A program made the translations under genes and the position numbers. Positions 18,200-26,460 of a stretch of 64,000 nt of DNA are shown here, in pieces. Position 1 is the first letter of the stretch. Every line of letters starts with the position of its first letter. The notes beneath the pieces were generated by a model. That model did not search any database. It was not told the origin of the DNA and saw only the letters and a list, made by a program, of their open reading frames with translations. The stretch comes from Promethearchaeia archaeon (GTDB lineage Archaea; Asgardarchaeota; Lokiarchaeia; Sigyniarchaeales; SOKP01), in NCBI GenBank assembly GCA_029856125.1, contig JAHQWJ010000014.1:159085-223084 (forward strand), read 5' to 3'.

Positions 18200-18439
18200 A
18201 TGTCATCATCATCATCAGATGAACTCATAGTTAAATTTTCGTTCATTCTCTTACTAATTTATTAAGGCTCGAATTTATTTAAAAATTCCTAATTAAAATG
18301 AAAAGAATATATAACTTTATAAAATCAATTAAAATCTTCAATTATTTTGGTTTGGATAAAGAAAATAGATGATTTTTTTTAAATAAAATTAGATGCGCCT
18401 AAAAAGAAAATATAAAATAAAAAAAAATTGAATTTATGG

Positions 18440-20857
18440 TTATAATTTCTTAACTTTCTTGAAATATATCATAATCAAAGCAACTGTACTTATTGTCAGA
18501 AATCCAAGTGTCATCAAAAGTGGAAAACCAGGTATTGCTGCGACTTCAGGACCAATGTAGATGTATGAGACTGCCATGATAATGGAAAATGGACCTGAAC
18601 TACCTCCTATTGGAAAAATTATTGTCAAGGAGTTATCCTCATAATCATAAACAAACATATCGGTTGCTGATGTAGGAGCAGCGTCCCATTCATTATTACC
18701 ACTCATGTTCCATGCCCAAAAGGTAAGGTTATAGTAATCTAGATCAAAAGAATCGTCGAATTTGATGTAAAAAGTTAAATTCTCTAATCCTGTGGTGTTG
18801 GTAATTAAAAGGTCACTATAATAAAGTACTGTTCCATTTGTGATCGAGGTGTTTATAGGACTATAGTCCAAAATTGCGTTTACTAACTCTACTTCCGTGT
18901 TAGTGGTGATAATGTCAATACGAGAGGCGGTTATTTCAGTTATAGCATCGTTAGGAACGGATATACTATTTGTTCCAGAGTGAAGCGTTTCGTTAAACAT
19001 AGGATAGATGCTCATATAATTCCAGGTTGTCTCGTCTCCTCCAGGCATGTTCATCCAACCTCCCATAAAGGTTATTCTTCCAGTGGTTGAATCAAGATAT
19101 GTGTCGTATTCATTATTATTCGTAGAATTTCTAAGAACCACATGGTCTTCAGTAAATGTCATCACATCAAACATGCCTCCAAGCAATGCTAAGAGATTTT
19201 CAAAATCTTCTCCTGTAAAGCCTAGAGGTATAAAAAGTGGTGGTGCTGTACCTCCAAACATAGCATATGGCGAGATTGGCCAGTATATATTCGCTTCAAG
19301 AAACAAATCATCTCCAAGATTATCCCAAGTGCCTGTGTCTTCATCAAATTCTTCAAATTCAGCAATAATTGCTTTAAAGAATTGCAATTCCGGTTGTCCA
19401 GGGATTGTAGTAAAGAACCCCCCGCTATCCACTTCCCATATTGTTAAATTAACAAATTCACTAACAGTAAAAAGAACTGTCGCTCTCATGTACGCTTCGT
19501 CATCTTGAGAATTTTGTTTATAATACACAACATCGCCTATTTCTAAGTCCCAATCTACTAATGTTTGGTGTTGTATTTCGTAATAAAGTTGAACATCACC
19601 GTGCTCAGTAATCAGAAATGATTGCACTATTCCAGTTGATTTTTCGATGACATTATTTACTCCAAAGTTCGTAGAAGTATTTCTTAGGGTAAACTCAAAG
19701 TTAATATTTTCTATGAGCACAAGGCTATTAAATGGAGCATCCCATATACGAAGCGTGTCGGAATTCCACATGAATTCAATATCTTCCTTAGTAGTACTAT
19801 TGGGATATACAAAATTAAATTCAGGTGAAAAACTTTCATCAACATATTGGAAATAAAAGTTATTTGCATAACCTATCGGTAAATTTTCTTCTTCTACTTC
19901 ATACGCATTTCCATTCCACACGGATAGATTTGAATAAACAGCTTGGAATACCATAGGAATATCGTCTTGCATAAATCCGTTATTAGATTTAGGAAGCATA
20001 ACATCTGTGAAGTTAGTAACCTCAATTTTTACATCGTAGGCACTACTACCACCTTCAGTCCAGTCGTAATAAAATGTGTCTCCAATAGTAACTCCCCATT
20101 CAATCTCGTCAGTTATATCGTAATCGAAAACTCTTTGTATTGTAAAATTAAGTAGCATTGACTCACCCATTTCAACTTTCATGTATCCCTCTGCATATTC
20201 TGCCACTCCATTTGTAACATTGTACACGAGGTTAAGATAATAGCCATCAGACGAATTTGTAAAAGACATGGAGTTAGCTGAAGGAATCGAGGAAAATCCA
20301 TCAAACTGGTTGAATCTATCAGGAGAAAGGGGATCATAAAACGATTGGTTGAGAATATCGTCTAATACATCGACTTCTAAATTATTTGTCCCATTTAGAG
20401 GTAGTATATAGGGTGCAGCACCCATTCCAGCTCTATATTTATGCTTAATGGTATCTGAGTTGTTAAATCCAAATAACGCGAATTCCATAGGACCATCATA
20501 AGATTCCAATTCTCCTTCTGAAACATTAAAATAACATTGGGTTGCGTTAACCAGCGAAAATTCGTTTAATCCTAACCAATCTGTTGTCACGTTTTCGATT
20601 GAAGTTATGTTATATATCCATATGTCTTTAAACATCATGGTAACCTCATCATTTGAAGCGTTAGTAAGGATCATTTCTACTTCCCAATAGAGCTCGTCAT
20701 CAACATCGACGCCCCAATGCCAACCGTTATTTACGTGTTCTTCGGGAACATATGGACCCGCTTTTACTGACGTAAAAAACGCACTTAAATTTATAGCTGC
20801 TGTGAATGCTAAAAGTATGATTACAGTTGATTTTGTTCTGTTTTTTAAATTATTCAA
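18440..20857 (-). CDS. large secreted surface protein with C-terminal anchor
   Basis: The 805-residue protein begins (TTG start) with a basic then hydrophobic signal peptide, STVIILLAFTAAINLSAFF, with a likely cleavage near residue 33. The body is rich in Asn, Thr, Ser and aromatic residues, with many N-x-S/T sites and recurring elements such as IGDVVYYK or IGDTFYYDW, suggesting repeated beta domains. The end has IPGFPLLMTLGF plus a hydrophobic helix and KKVKKL. This Pro-Gly-Phe, helix, basic-tail layout resembles the archaeosortase-processed PGF-CTERM type of sorting signals. It is probably exported and anchored at the cell surface. Function is unknown, and processing is inferred only. Confidence 0.8.
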   Translation of the reverse strand: MNNLKNRTKSTVIILLAFTAAINLSAFFTSVKAGPYVPEEHVNNGWHWGVDVDDELYWEVEMILTNASNDEVTMMFKDIWIYNITSIENVTTDWLGLNEFSLVNATQCYFNVSEGELESYDGPMEFALFGFNNSDTIKHKYRAGMGAAPYILPLNGTNNLEVDVLDDILNQSFYDPLSPDRFNQFDGFSSIPSANSMSFTNSSDGYYLNLVYNVTNGVAEYAEGYMKVEMGESMLLNFTIQRVFDYDITDEIEWGVTIGDTFYYDWTEGGSSAYDVKIEVTNFTDVMLPKSNNGFMQDDIPMVFQAVYSNLSVWNGNAYEVEEENLPIGYANNFYFQYVDESFSPEFNFVYPNSTTKEDIEFMWNSDTLRIWDAPFNSLVLIENINFEFTLRNTSTNFGVNNVIEKSTGIVQSFLITEHGDVQLYYEIQHQTLVDWDLEIGDVVYYKQNSQDDEAYMRATVLFTVSEFVNLTIWEVDSGGFFTTIPGQPELQFFKAIIAEFEEFDEDTGTWDNLGDDLFLEANIYWPISPYAMFGGTAPPLFIPLGFTGEDFENLLALLGGMFDVMTFTEDHVVLRNSTNNNEYDTYLDSTTGRITFMGGWMNMPGGDETTWNYMSIYPMFNETLHSGTNSISVPNDAITEITASRIDIITTNTEVELVNAILDYSPINTSITNGTVLYYSDLLITNTTGLENLTFYIKFDDSFDLDYYNLTFWAWNMSGNNEWDAAPTSATDMFVYDYEDNSLTIIFPIGGSSGPFSIIMAVSYIYIGPEVAAIPGFPLLMTLGFLTISTVALIMIYFKKVKKL

Positions 20858-20985
20858 TTTTTTAACCCGTTATCGTTAAATTTTTTGTTAGCAAAAACAT
20901 GAAATTGTAAGTTTAAAAATTCTTGCTAATGCGAATTTTAAAAACTCCACCGATAAAAGTAAATGTTTTAGAATTATTCGCGAAA

Positions 20986-22512
20986 TTAATCATTGGATTT
21001 AATTAATTTCAACCAATTTGAATCGATATTGTTAAGTGCAGCCTCAATTTCTTTTCTAACAGCCCAGTCATCGTCCCATAACGAATTCGCTAAAGAATTT
21101 AGCGCTTTTTTATCCCCTAGTTGCCCTAAGGCTCTTGCAGCGGCAATTCTAATTTTAGGATCGCTGTCTTCAAGCATCTTTATAAATGGAGAAATATCGC
21201 TAATGTTTTCGAATTTTCCTAATGCTAAAGCAATCCAACTTTTAATAAAAAGATCTTCATCGTCAATTAAAGGTAATAGAGCTTCTAAGCTATCTTCACT
21301 CCCTAATTTAATTAAGAGCTTAACTGCTGCTCTTTTAGTCTTCCAATTTGAAGAACTCAAGAAAGGCTTCACCTCATTAACATAAGTTTGATTCTTTTTT
21401 TTAGATAAAGCGTTAATAGTTACGTCTCGCACTCTATTATCAGGATCATTTAAAAGATCTAATAGTAATGAAACTTGCTGTTTGTTACCTAATTTTCCTA
21501 TTAATTTTGCACATAGACTTCTTATTTTCCATTCCTTAGCCTTAAGACCTTCAAGTACTTGATCTGGAACCTCATCTTTAGAAATCTGAAGAAGTGAATT
21601 ATAAGCTAATTTTCTGGTTTTATTATCACTACTCTTGAAGGAATTAATCATATAGTCTACAGACTTCTTATCTTCAAGTAAACCTAAAAGCTTAATTGCT
21701 TCCTTCCTCTCTATCATATTTTTGCTATTTGCCACGGCATATATTTTTTCATAAGAATCGATGTTCACAAAAATTTGCTTTAACGATTGAATAGATAACC
21801 TACGTACATCTTCATTCTTATTTTTTAATAATCTAAGAAGGGGATCAATTGCTCGTTTGCTATTAATTGAACCTAAAGCTTTTATACTCGCTTTCTTAAC
21901 TTCTACATCTGTATCATCTAATAAATTTATTATTAATCTTGCATCATTGACTTGAAGCAATTTTTCTAAAGCTTGAACGGCATTGCGTTTGACTTCAGCA
22001 TCATTTTTACGAAGCAGTTCTTTTAAGTAATTAGTTGAATCGTCGCATCGAATTTTACCCAAGATGATTGGAATTGATTTTCTAATGTATATATTCCCTT
22101 TATCGAAAAAGTTTATAATTTCACTTACGTCTCCTAATTTTCCTATATTCACGATTGATTTAATTACATCGTCTTTTATTTCTAAAGAGGGATTACTGAG
22201 CATTTCTAACAAAGGTTTAAGAGCAGAGAGGATTTTAATTTTACCTAACGCAACCACCGCTGTTTTTCTAGCTTCTATAAAATTATCTGTAAGAGCTTCA
22301 ATTAATATTGGACTTGAAGCTTCTGGTACATTATTTGCTATAAAATTGATAATTGTTGCTCGTACCTCACCGTCAGACTCATTTTTATAATGGGTAGCAA
22401 AAAAGCTTAAATTATTTTTATCAATTAAATTTTCAATTGAATTTATCAAATCTACTTTTTTTTCTGGAACGGTTGCTTTAAGATAGTTTTCCTTAAATTC
22501 TTGAAATCCCAT
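20986..22512 (-). CDS. HEAT-repeat protein
   Basis: About 508 residues consist of roughly fifteen HEAT or PBS-lyase-like helical repeats of about 31 residues. Recurring elements are VRxxAxxALGxLGD and KxxAVxALxKL; for example KIRIAAARALGQLGDKKAL appears near the end. Such solenoids act as protein-binding scaffolds. No catalytic residues are present. The open frame extends to an ATG at 22575. The ATG at 22512 (MGFQEFKENYLK) gives a more natural start after a basic, low-conservation leader, but 22575 cannot be excluded. A shorter relative lies at 34425-34916. The partner proteins are unknown. Confidence 0.85.
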   Translation of the reverse strand: MGFQEFKENYLKATVPEKKVDLINSIENLIDKNNLSFFATHYKNESDGEVRATIINFIANNVPEASSPILIEALTDNFIEARKTAVVALGKIKILSALKPLLEMLSNPSLEIKDDVIKSIVNIGKLGDVSEIINFFDKGNIYIRKSIPIILGKIRCDDSTNYLKELLRKNDAEVKRNAVQALEKLLQVNDARLIINLLDDTDVEVKKASIKALGSINSKRAIDPLLRLLKNKNEDVRRLSIQSLKQIFVNIDSYEKIYAVANSKNMIERKEAIKLLGLLEDKKSVDYMINSFKSSDNKTRKLAYNSLLQISKDEVPDQVLEGLKAKEWKIRSLCAKLIGKLGNKQQVSLLLDLLNDPDNRVRDVTINALSKKKNQTYVNEVKPFLSSSNWKTKRAAVKLLIKLGSEDSLEALLPLIDDEDLFIKSWIALALGKFENISDISPFIKMLEDSDPKIRIAAARALGQLGDKKALNSLANSLWDDDWAVRKEIEAALNNIDSNWLKLIKSND

Positions 22513-22696
22513 TTTTCTAATTCTGCATCTTTTCTTTTCAATAAACAATGATTCTAAGTATAGAATCGAGTTCATATTTTTATTTTTAAGTAAATAGAAA
22601 GATAGAAATTGAATTAATAAACGGTAAAAATATCTATATTAATTGAGGTTTCTTTACCTCTATACATTATAAAAGAAAAGTAAAAAAAATAGAAAT

Positions 22697-22963
22697 TTAC
22701 GAGCTAAGTAGCTGAAAGAGAATCGAAGCGTGAGGGATATAGAATTGATCACGCACTTTAATCACGACAGTATGAAAGTACTCAGCTAAACCTAAGAAAC
22801 CTCGAATAACTGATTCGTCTTCCTCAAATTTAAATACTATCTTAGCAATAGCAGCGCCAGAGCTGAAGTTAGCTTTTTCATAGACTCTTTCGTCAATTAA
22901 GGGAATTTTAAGCTCATTAACAATTTCATATACTCGCTTGATGAAGAGTTCTCTCTTGGGAAT
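22697..22963 (-). CDS. small protein of about 88 residues, apparent ATT start
   Basis: A frame without stops encodes about 88 residues of balanced composition, beginning PKRELFIKRVYEIV and ending with SILFQLLSS. It has a helix-rich first part and a beta-like middle (AKIVFKFEED). No ATG, GTG or TTG occurs in frame before residue 64, and no canonical start in any frame leads into it. AGGTG (complement of 22971-22975) is followed after seven bases by ATT at 22963, and an AT-rich promoter-like tract lies upstream. I read this as a real gene with an ATT start, although a frameshifted or decayed gene is possible. The family is not recognised. Confidence 0.6.
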   Translation of the reverse strand: MPKRELFIKRVYEIVNELKIPLIDERVYEKANFSSGAAIAKIVFKFEEDESVIRGFLGLAEYFHTVVIKVRDQFYIPHASILFQLLSS

Positions 22964-23226
22964 ATTAATACACCTATTATATTGAATACTAATTATTAAA
23001 ATTACAAATGAAATATGATATATAATATATTAGATTTGGAACATTTAATAGTTTATTTTTAACTGTGAAAAATTTTGAAGCATTGAATTTAATTTAGGTA
23101 AAACTATGATACAAATATTATACAAAAATAAAAATATAAATTAATAAACTACTACTATATTACTACTATAGCTATATAGTATTCTTTTAAAAAATATGAT
23201 TAAAATTTTGGAGTAAATGAACTACC
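22964..23226. promoter_or_regulatory. divergent intergenic promoter region
   Basis: This 263-base AT-rich stretch separates the minus-strand small gene from the proline-rich plus-strand gene. It contains TATA-like tracts pointing both ways (about 23010-23030 and 23140-23190) and a short direct repeat, TACTACTATA, at about 23150-23172. GGAG at about 23211-23214 precedes the proline-rich gene. No open frame of note was seen. Confidence 0.4.
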
Positions 23227-23880
23227 TTGGTTTCGAAAGAATATAAGAAGATTGAGAGAGTCGTTAATTTTATGAAAAAGGGTTTAACCTCTTTAAGCGA
23301 CGACTTGGAAGAGACGGTTAAAGGGATTACTGATTTTAAAAAATCGTTAAATAAAGCCTTGAAAGATTTGAAAGATGTTTCTCTTGAACAAGGAGTGAAA
23401 ACTGTGAGTACATCCTCTAAGAAAGTTATTGCACCTGTGGATGGTACGGCCAAAACTGCAGCGGCAAGTACTTTATTTAGTTTATTAAGTGGTAGTCCTG
23501 CTCCAGTCCAAGAAATGCCTCCAGCTACCGCAGCTGTAACTTCACCAACTGTAGGTGGCCCCCCTAAAGTTCCTGGAAAGGGACCTCCAAAGAGACCTGG
23601 AGGGAGTAGACCTCCAAAAGCACCCAGCACAGGTGGACCTCCTAAACGAACCAATTTACCTCCGGCGCCAAAATTGCCTCCTAGTTCGGTTGGTGTACCT
23701 CCTAAAGCTCCCGGTTCAAGAGTTGTACAAGCGCCCACATTTGCTAAAAGACCAACGCCCCCAGCAGCACCAGCTGCATCCCCTGCACCAGCAACTCAAG
23801 CAGGAGGAGGTTTAAGTTCTCTCCGAGATGAAATGTTAGAGGAATTAAATCGTTTAAAGAAGATTATGAGAGGAGATTAG
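23227..23880 (+). CDS. proline-rich protein with N- and C-terminal coiled-coil segments
   Basis: The 217-residue protein has three parts. Residues 1-60 form a charged amphipathic helical region. Residues about 90-190 are a low-complexity Pro/Gly/Ala/Lys linker with repeated GGPPK, KGPPKRP and PPKAP motifs. The last 25 residues are a short amphipathic helix, SLRDEMLEELNRLKKIM. Start is probably a TTG at 23227, though the GGAG upstream is about 13 bases away; an ATG at 23272 is the alternative. A nine-codon ATG frame at 23217 overlaps it. It lies two genes upstream of an actin-related gene on the same strand. Poly-proline tracts are ligands of profilin and SH3 domains in known systems; function here is inference. 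Confidence 0.75.
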   Translation: MVSKEYKKIERVVNFMKKGLTSLSDDLEETVKGITDFKKSLNKALKDLKDVSLEQGVKTVSTSSKKVIAPVDGTAKTAAASTLFSLLSGSPAPVQEMPPATAAVTSPTVGGPPKVPGKGPPKRPGGSRPPKAPSTGGPPKRTNLPPAPKLPPSSVGVPPKAPGSRVVQAPTFAKRPTPPAAPAASPAPATQAGGGLSSLRDEMLEELNRLKKIMRGD

Positions 23881-24010
23881 GAGTTAACTCTTTTTCTCAT
23901 ATCTAATACTTATTTTTATACCTTTTTATCGCATATCTTTATAACTTACAAGATTCAATATTTTTAATTCATAACATTTTTAATTATCGATTGTGAACTA
24001 TTTAGTATAG

Positions 24011-24757
24011 ATGGATAAAAACAATTCTATCATCTGCGAAAACAAAATACCAATCGTTGTTCCTAAATGTATAATGGTGTTAGCTGGTCATCCAGATGAT
24101 GAAATAATATCCTGTGGTGGTACCCTTCTAAAATACCAGTCTTTAGGTTCAAAAATAATCGTTGTGGTTGCAACAAGTGGTATTGGGGGGTATGCAAAAA
24201 GTGATCAAAAAGAAGGAATTATTAATCAAAGAAAACACGAGCTTGATTCAGTTCGATCATCGTTGAAATGTGAAATTATCGAGTTAGAATTTCCTAATAT
24301 GGAAATAACCCGAGAAAAAATCTCTAAGATAACAAATCTCATAAGGGACATTAAGCCTCAAGTTATTTTATTGCCTCATCATTCTGATTTTCATCGAGTA
24401 CATCGAAACTTGGCATTAATCTCGAGAGAAGCTATTTATCATTGTTCAACAGGTAAAGCTTATGGAGGATACGAAAGAAACTGGACTCCATTAGGCGTGT
24501 ATTATTACGAAGGACCTTCGTGTAAATTTCAATACATTGAGAGTTCAGTTTTTGTTATAGTAGATATCGAAGAATTTTGGAGTAAGAAAAAAGAGATATT
24601 TAATGTTGCCTACCTTACTCAGAAAGAAGTTCTAGAAAGAGTAATGGAGTGGGCGGAAGATACTGCGATTTTAAGGGGTAACGAAATAAATTCATCGTAT
24701 GGGGAAGCTTTTATACCCGAGACAACTTATACACCACTTAAGCTTTTATTAGTTTAG
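24011..24757 (+). CDS. PIG-L/LmbE-type N-acetylglucosamine deacetylase
   Basis: The 248-residue protein has the family's zinc motif GHPDDE (about residues 27-32) and the second motif HHSDFHRVH (about 124-132). It adopts the Rossmann-like fold typical of GlcNAc-PI, mycothiol, bacillithiol and related deacetylases. It removes an N-acetyl group from an amino-sugar-containing substrate using one zinc ion. Possible roles include glycolipid or thiol biosynthesis and sugar catabolism; nothing in the sequence decides between them. It lies between the proline-rich gene and the actin-related gene, 130 and about 70 bases away. The ATG at 24011 gives a short, slightly extended N-terminus. Confidence 0.9.
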   Translation: MDKNNSIICENKIPIVVPKCIMVLAGHPDDEIISCGGTLLKYQSLGSKIIVVVATSGIGGYAKSDQKEGIINQRKHELDSVRSSLKCEIIELEFPNMEITREKISKITNLIRDIKPQVILLPHHSDFHRVHRNLALISREAIYHCSTGKAYGGYERNWTPLGVYYYEGPSCKFQYIESSVFVIVDIEEFWSKKKEIFNVAYLTQKEVLERVMEWAEDTAILRGNEINSSYGEAFIPETTYTPLKLLLV

Positions 24758-24826
24758 TATAGATATAAAAAGATTAAATATTGTTAATATAATAAGCGAA
24801 TAAATTGCTAAAATTAATTGGATATT

Positions 24827-25942
24827 ATGGGCAATCTTACTGTTGTTTTAGACATTGGACAGTTTTCAGCAAAAGCGGGTTTTGCTGGCGAAGATATGCC
24901 AAGCCAAGTATTCTTCACAATCGTAGGAAAGCCTAAATATAGACAAATCGATTACGAGTATGGAAGTGCTCGAAAAGAAGACTACTACGTCGGAGATGAG
25001 ATTCAATCTTTAGGACTATACAAAGTGTTATACCCTATTGATAAGGGTGTAATACAAGACTGGGTCTCATTCGAGAAAATAATTGATTACATTTTCTATA
25101 ATTTAAGAGTCGACCCTAGTTTAGTCAATGTCTTATTTGCGGTACATCCTTTGTTTCCTCGCAATAATTTAGAGAAGCTTTTTAAATTATTTCTGGAGAA
25201 ATATCAATGTAATGCGTTTTATCCTGTATTAGATTCCATGCTCACTCTGTATGCTGGTGGATTTCAAACGGGTTTGATAGTAGAGATCGGAGATAGTCTA
25301 ACAAGAATAGTCCCCATCTATCAAGGTTATAAACTTGATCACGCAATTAGAATTCTTGAAATCGGTGGAAGAACGTTAACAAGGTATATGGAAAAAATAT
25401 TAGGTACAAAAGGTTATTCAGCAGATTCTTCTATAAGAAGAGAACTCGTCAGAGCTTTAAAGGAAAAAGCGTGTTTTGTTTCCCTTGATTACAAAGAAGA
25501 TTTGAAGAGAGTTGAACAATACGAAAAAGAGTATTCCCTACCTGATGGTTCTACAATTTCTTTAGCTAGAGAACGATTCGAAGTTCCAGAGTTGCTGTTT
25601 AATCCCTCAATCGAATTAGAAGAATCCTCTCTCCCAGAAGCAATCTTGGATGTAATCGAAATGTGTGACTTAGATGTCCGTCCAGATTTATTAAATAACA
25701 TTTTTTTATCGGGAGGGTCTTCGATGTTTCCAAATCTCAAATCTCGAATATACCAAGAATTAGAATTAGAATTGGCGCGACGTAAAAAGAATAATCAAAT
25801 CATCAAAATAATAGCACCTCGGGAACGTGTTTTCTCAGTTTGGGTTGGAGGATCGATTTTAGCAATGATCCCAGAATTCGAGCAGAATTGGATAAGCAGA
25901 GCGAAATATTTTAACGAAGGTATCCCTGAAGATATTCTTTAA
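24827..25942 (+). CDS. divergent eukaryote-type actin-related protein
   Basis: About 371 residues align over their whole length with eukaryotic actin. Strong matches are AKAGFAGEDMPS, YYVGDEIQS, YPIDKGVIQDW, VPIYQGY, LPDGSTIS with ERF, LSGGSSMFPN, IIAPRERVFSVWVGGSILA and W.SRAKY. Actin residues that contact nucleotide differ. The first phosphate loop reads DIGQF instead of DNGSG, the Gln137 position is Asp (DSMLTLYAGG), Asp154 is Glu and His161 is Arg. The end lacks the Lys-Cys-Phe of actins. It is therefore better called an actin-related protein than a canonical lokiactin. TTG at 24818 is possible; ATG at 24827 fits better. Whether it polymerises or binds ATP is unknown. Confidence 0.93.
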   Translation: MGNLTVVLDIGQFSAKAGFAGEDMPSQVFFTIVGKPKYRQIDYEYGSARKEDYYVGDEIQSLGLYKVLYPIDKGVIQDWVSFEKIIDYIFYNLRVDPSLVNVLFAVHPLFPRNNLEKLFKLFLEKYQCNAFYPVLDSMLTLYAGGFQTGLIVEIGDSLTRIVPIYQGYKLDHAIRILEIGGRTLTRYMEKILGTKGYSADSSIRRELVRALKEKACFVSLDYKEDLKRVEQYEKEYSLPDGSTISLARERFEVPELLFNPSIELEESSLPEAILDVIEMCDLDVRPDLLNNIFLSGGSSMFPNLKSRIYQELELELARRKKNNQIIKIIAPRERVFSVWVGGSILAMIPEFEQNWISRAKYFNEGIPEDIL

Positions 25943-26073
25943 ATAATTACTTAAGATTAAAGCATCTATTTTTCAAAGTATCATTTTAATATTACAAGCA
26001 TATTACAATTTTTTAAAAATATTATTCTGATATTATATCTTAGTGGAGTTTCATCTCGATTGGAGAAATAAAA

Positions 26074-26439
26074 ATGGAAGAACCTCAAAATACTAGTTTT
26101 GAACAAAGCAAAATTCTAAAAAACTTTTATAAACCTGACTATTCTGGTCTGTTTAATAAAATAAAAGACATTAAAACTCCGGTAAAAAACGAAATTTTAA
26201 TGACTTTACTTGATGGGAATTGGCATACTGAATTGGATTTGATAAGAGTAGCTAAACAAAAAATGAGATATTTGGGTGCTGTAACCTTAGGGACAATGAT
26301 TCACTCTTTAAACCATCACCTAAAGAACGATTACGTTGAAAAAAGCGTGATAAACGGAAAATTATCTTACAGAATCTCAGATAATTATGTCGGTCTTACT
26401 CGAGCAGCATACAACAAGTATAGGTTTAAAATGGACTAA
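26074..26439 (+). CDS. winged-helix DNA-binding-like protein
   Basis: The 121-residue protein has a central winged-helix-like region (about 45-110). It begins KNEILMTLLDGNWHTELDLIRVAKQ, has a recognition helix around AVTLGTMIHSLNHHLK and a wing at VINGKLSYRIS. The start ATG has TTGGAG nine bases upstream. It may be a transcriptional regulator, perhaps of the neighbouring actin-related gene on the same strand, but 130 bases separate the two and that link is only positional. Homologues with this length are common small regulators in archaea. Confidence 0.7.
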   Translation: MEEPQNTSFEQSKILKNFYKPDYSGLFNKIKDIKTPVKNEILMTLLDGNWHTELDLIRVAKQKMRYLGAVTLGTMIHSLNHHLKNDYVEKSVINGKLSYRISDNYVGLTRAAYNKYRFKMD

Positions 26440-26460
26440 CTTTTAATTAATACCCTTTTT

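Noticed and set aside
18204..18230. Asp-rich short open frame before the MgtE-like gene
   Set aside because: The frame starting ATGAGTTCATCTGAT runs through a GAT repeat out of frame with the permease and has no further coding support.
23187..23738. Minus-strand glycine-rich 183-residue frame
   Set aside because: It is the antisense of the proline codons of the plus-strand gene; it has no start context and an unlikely Gly/Leu composition.
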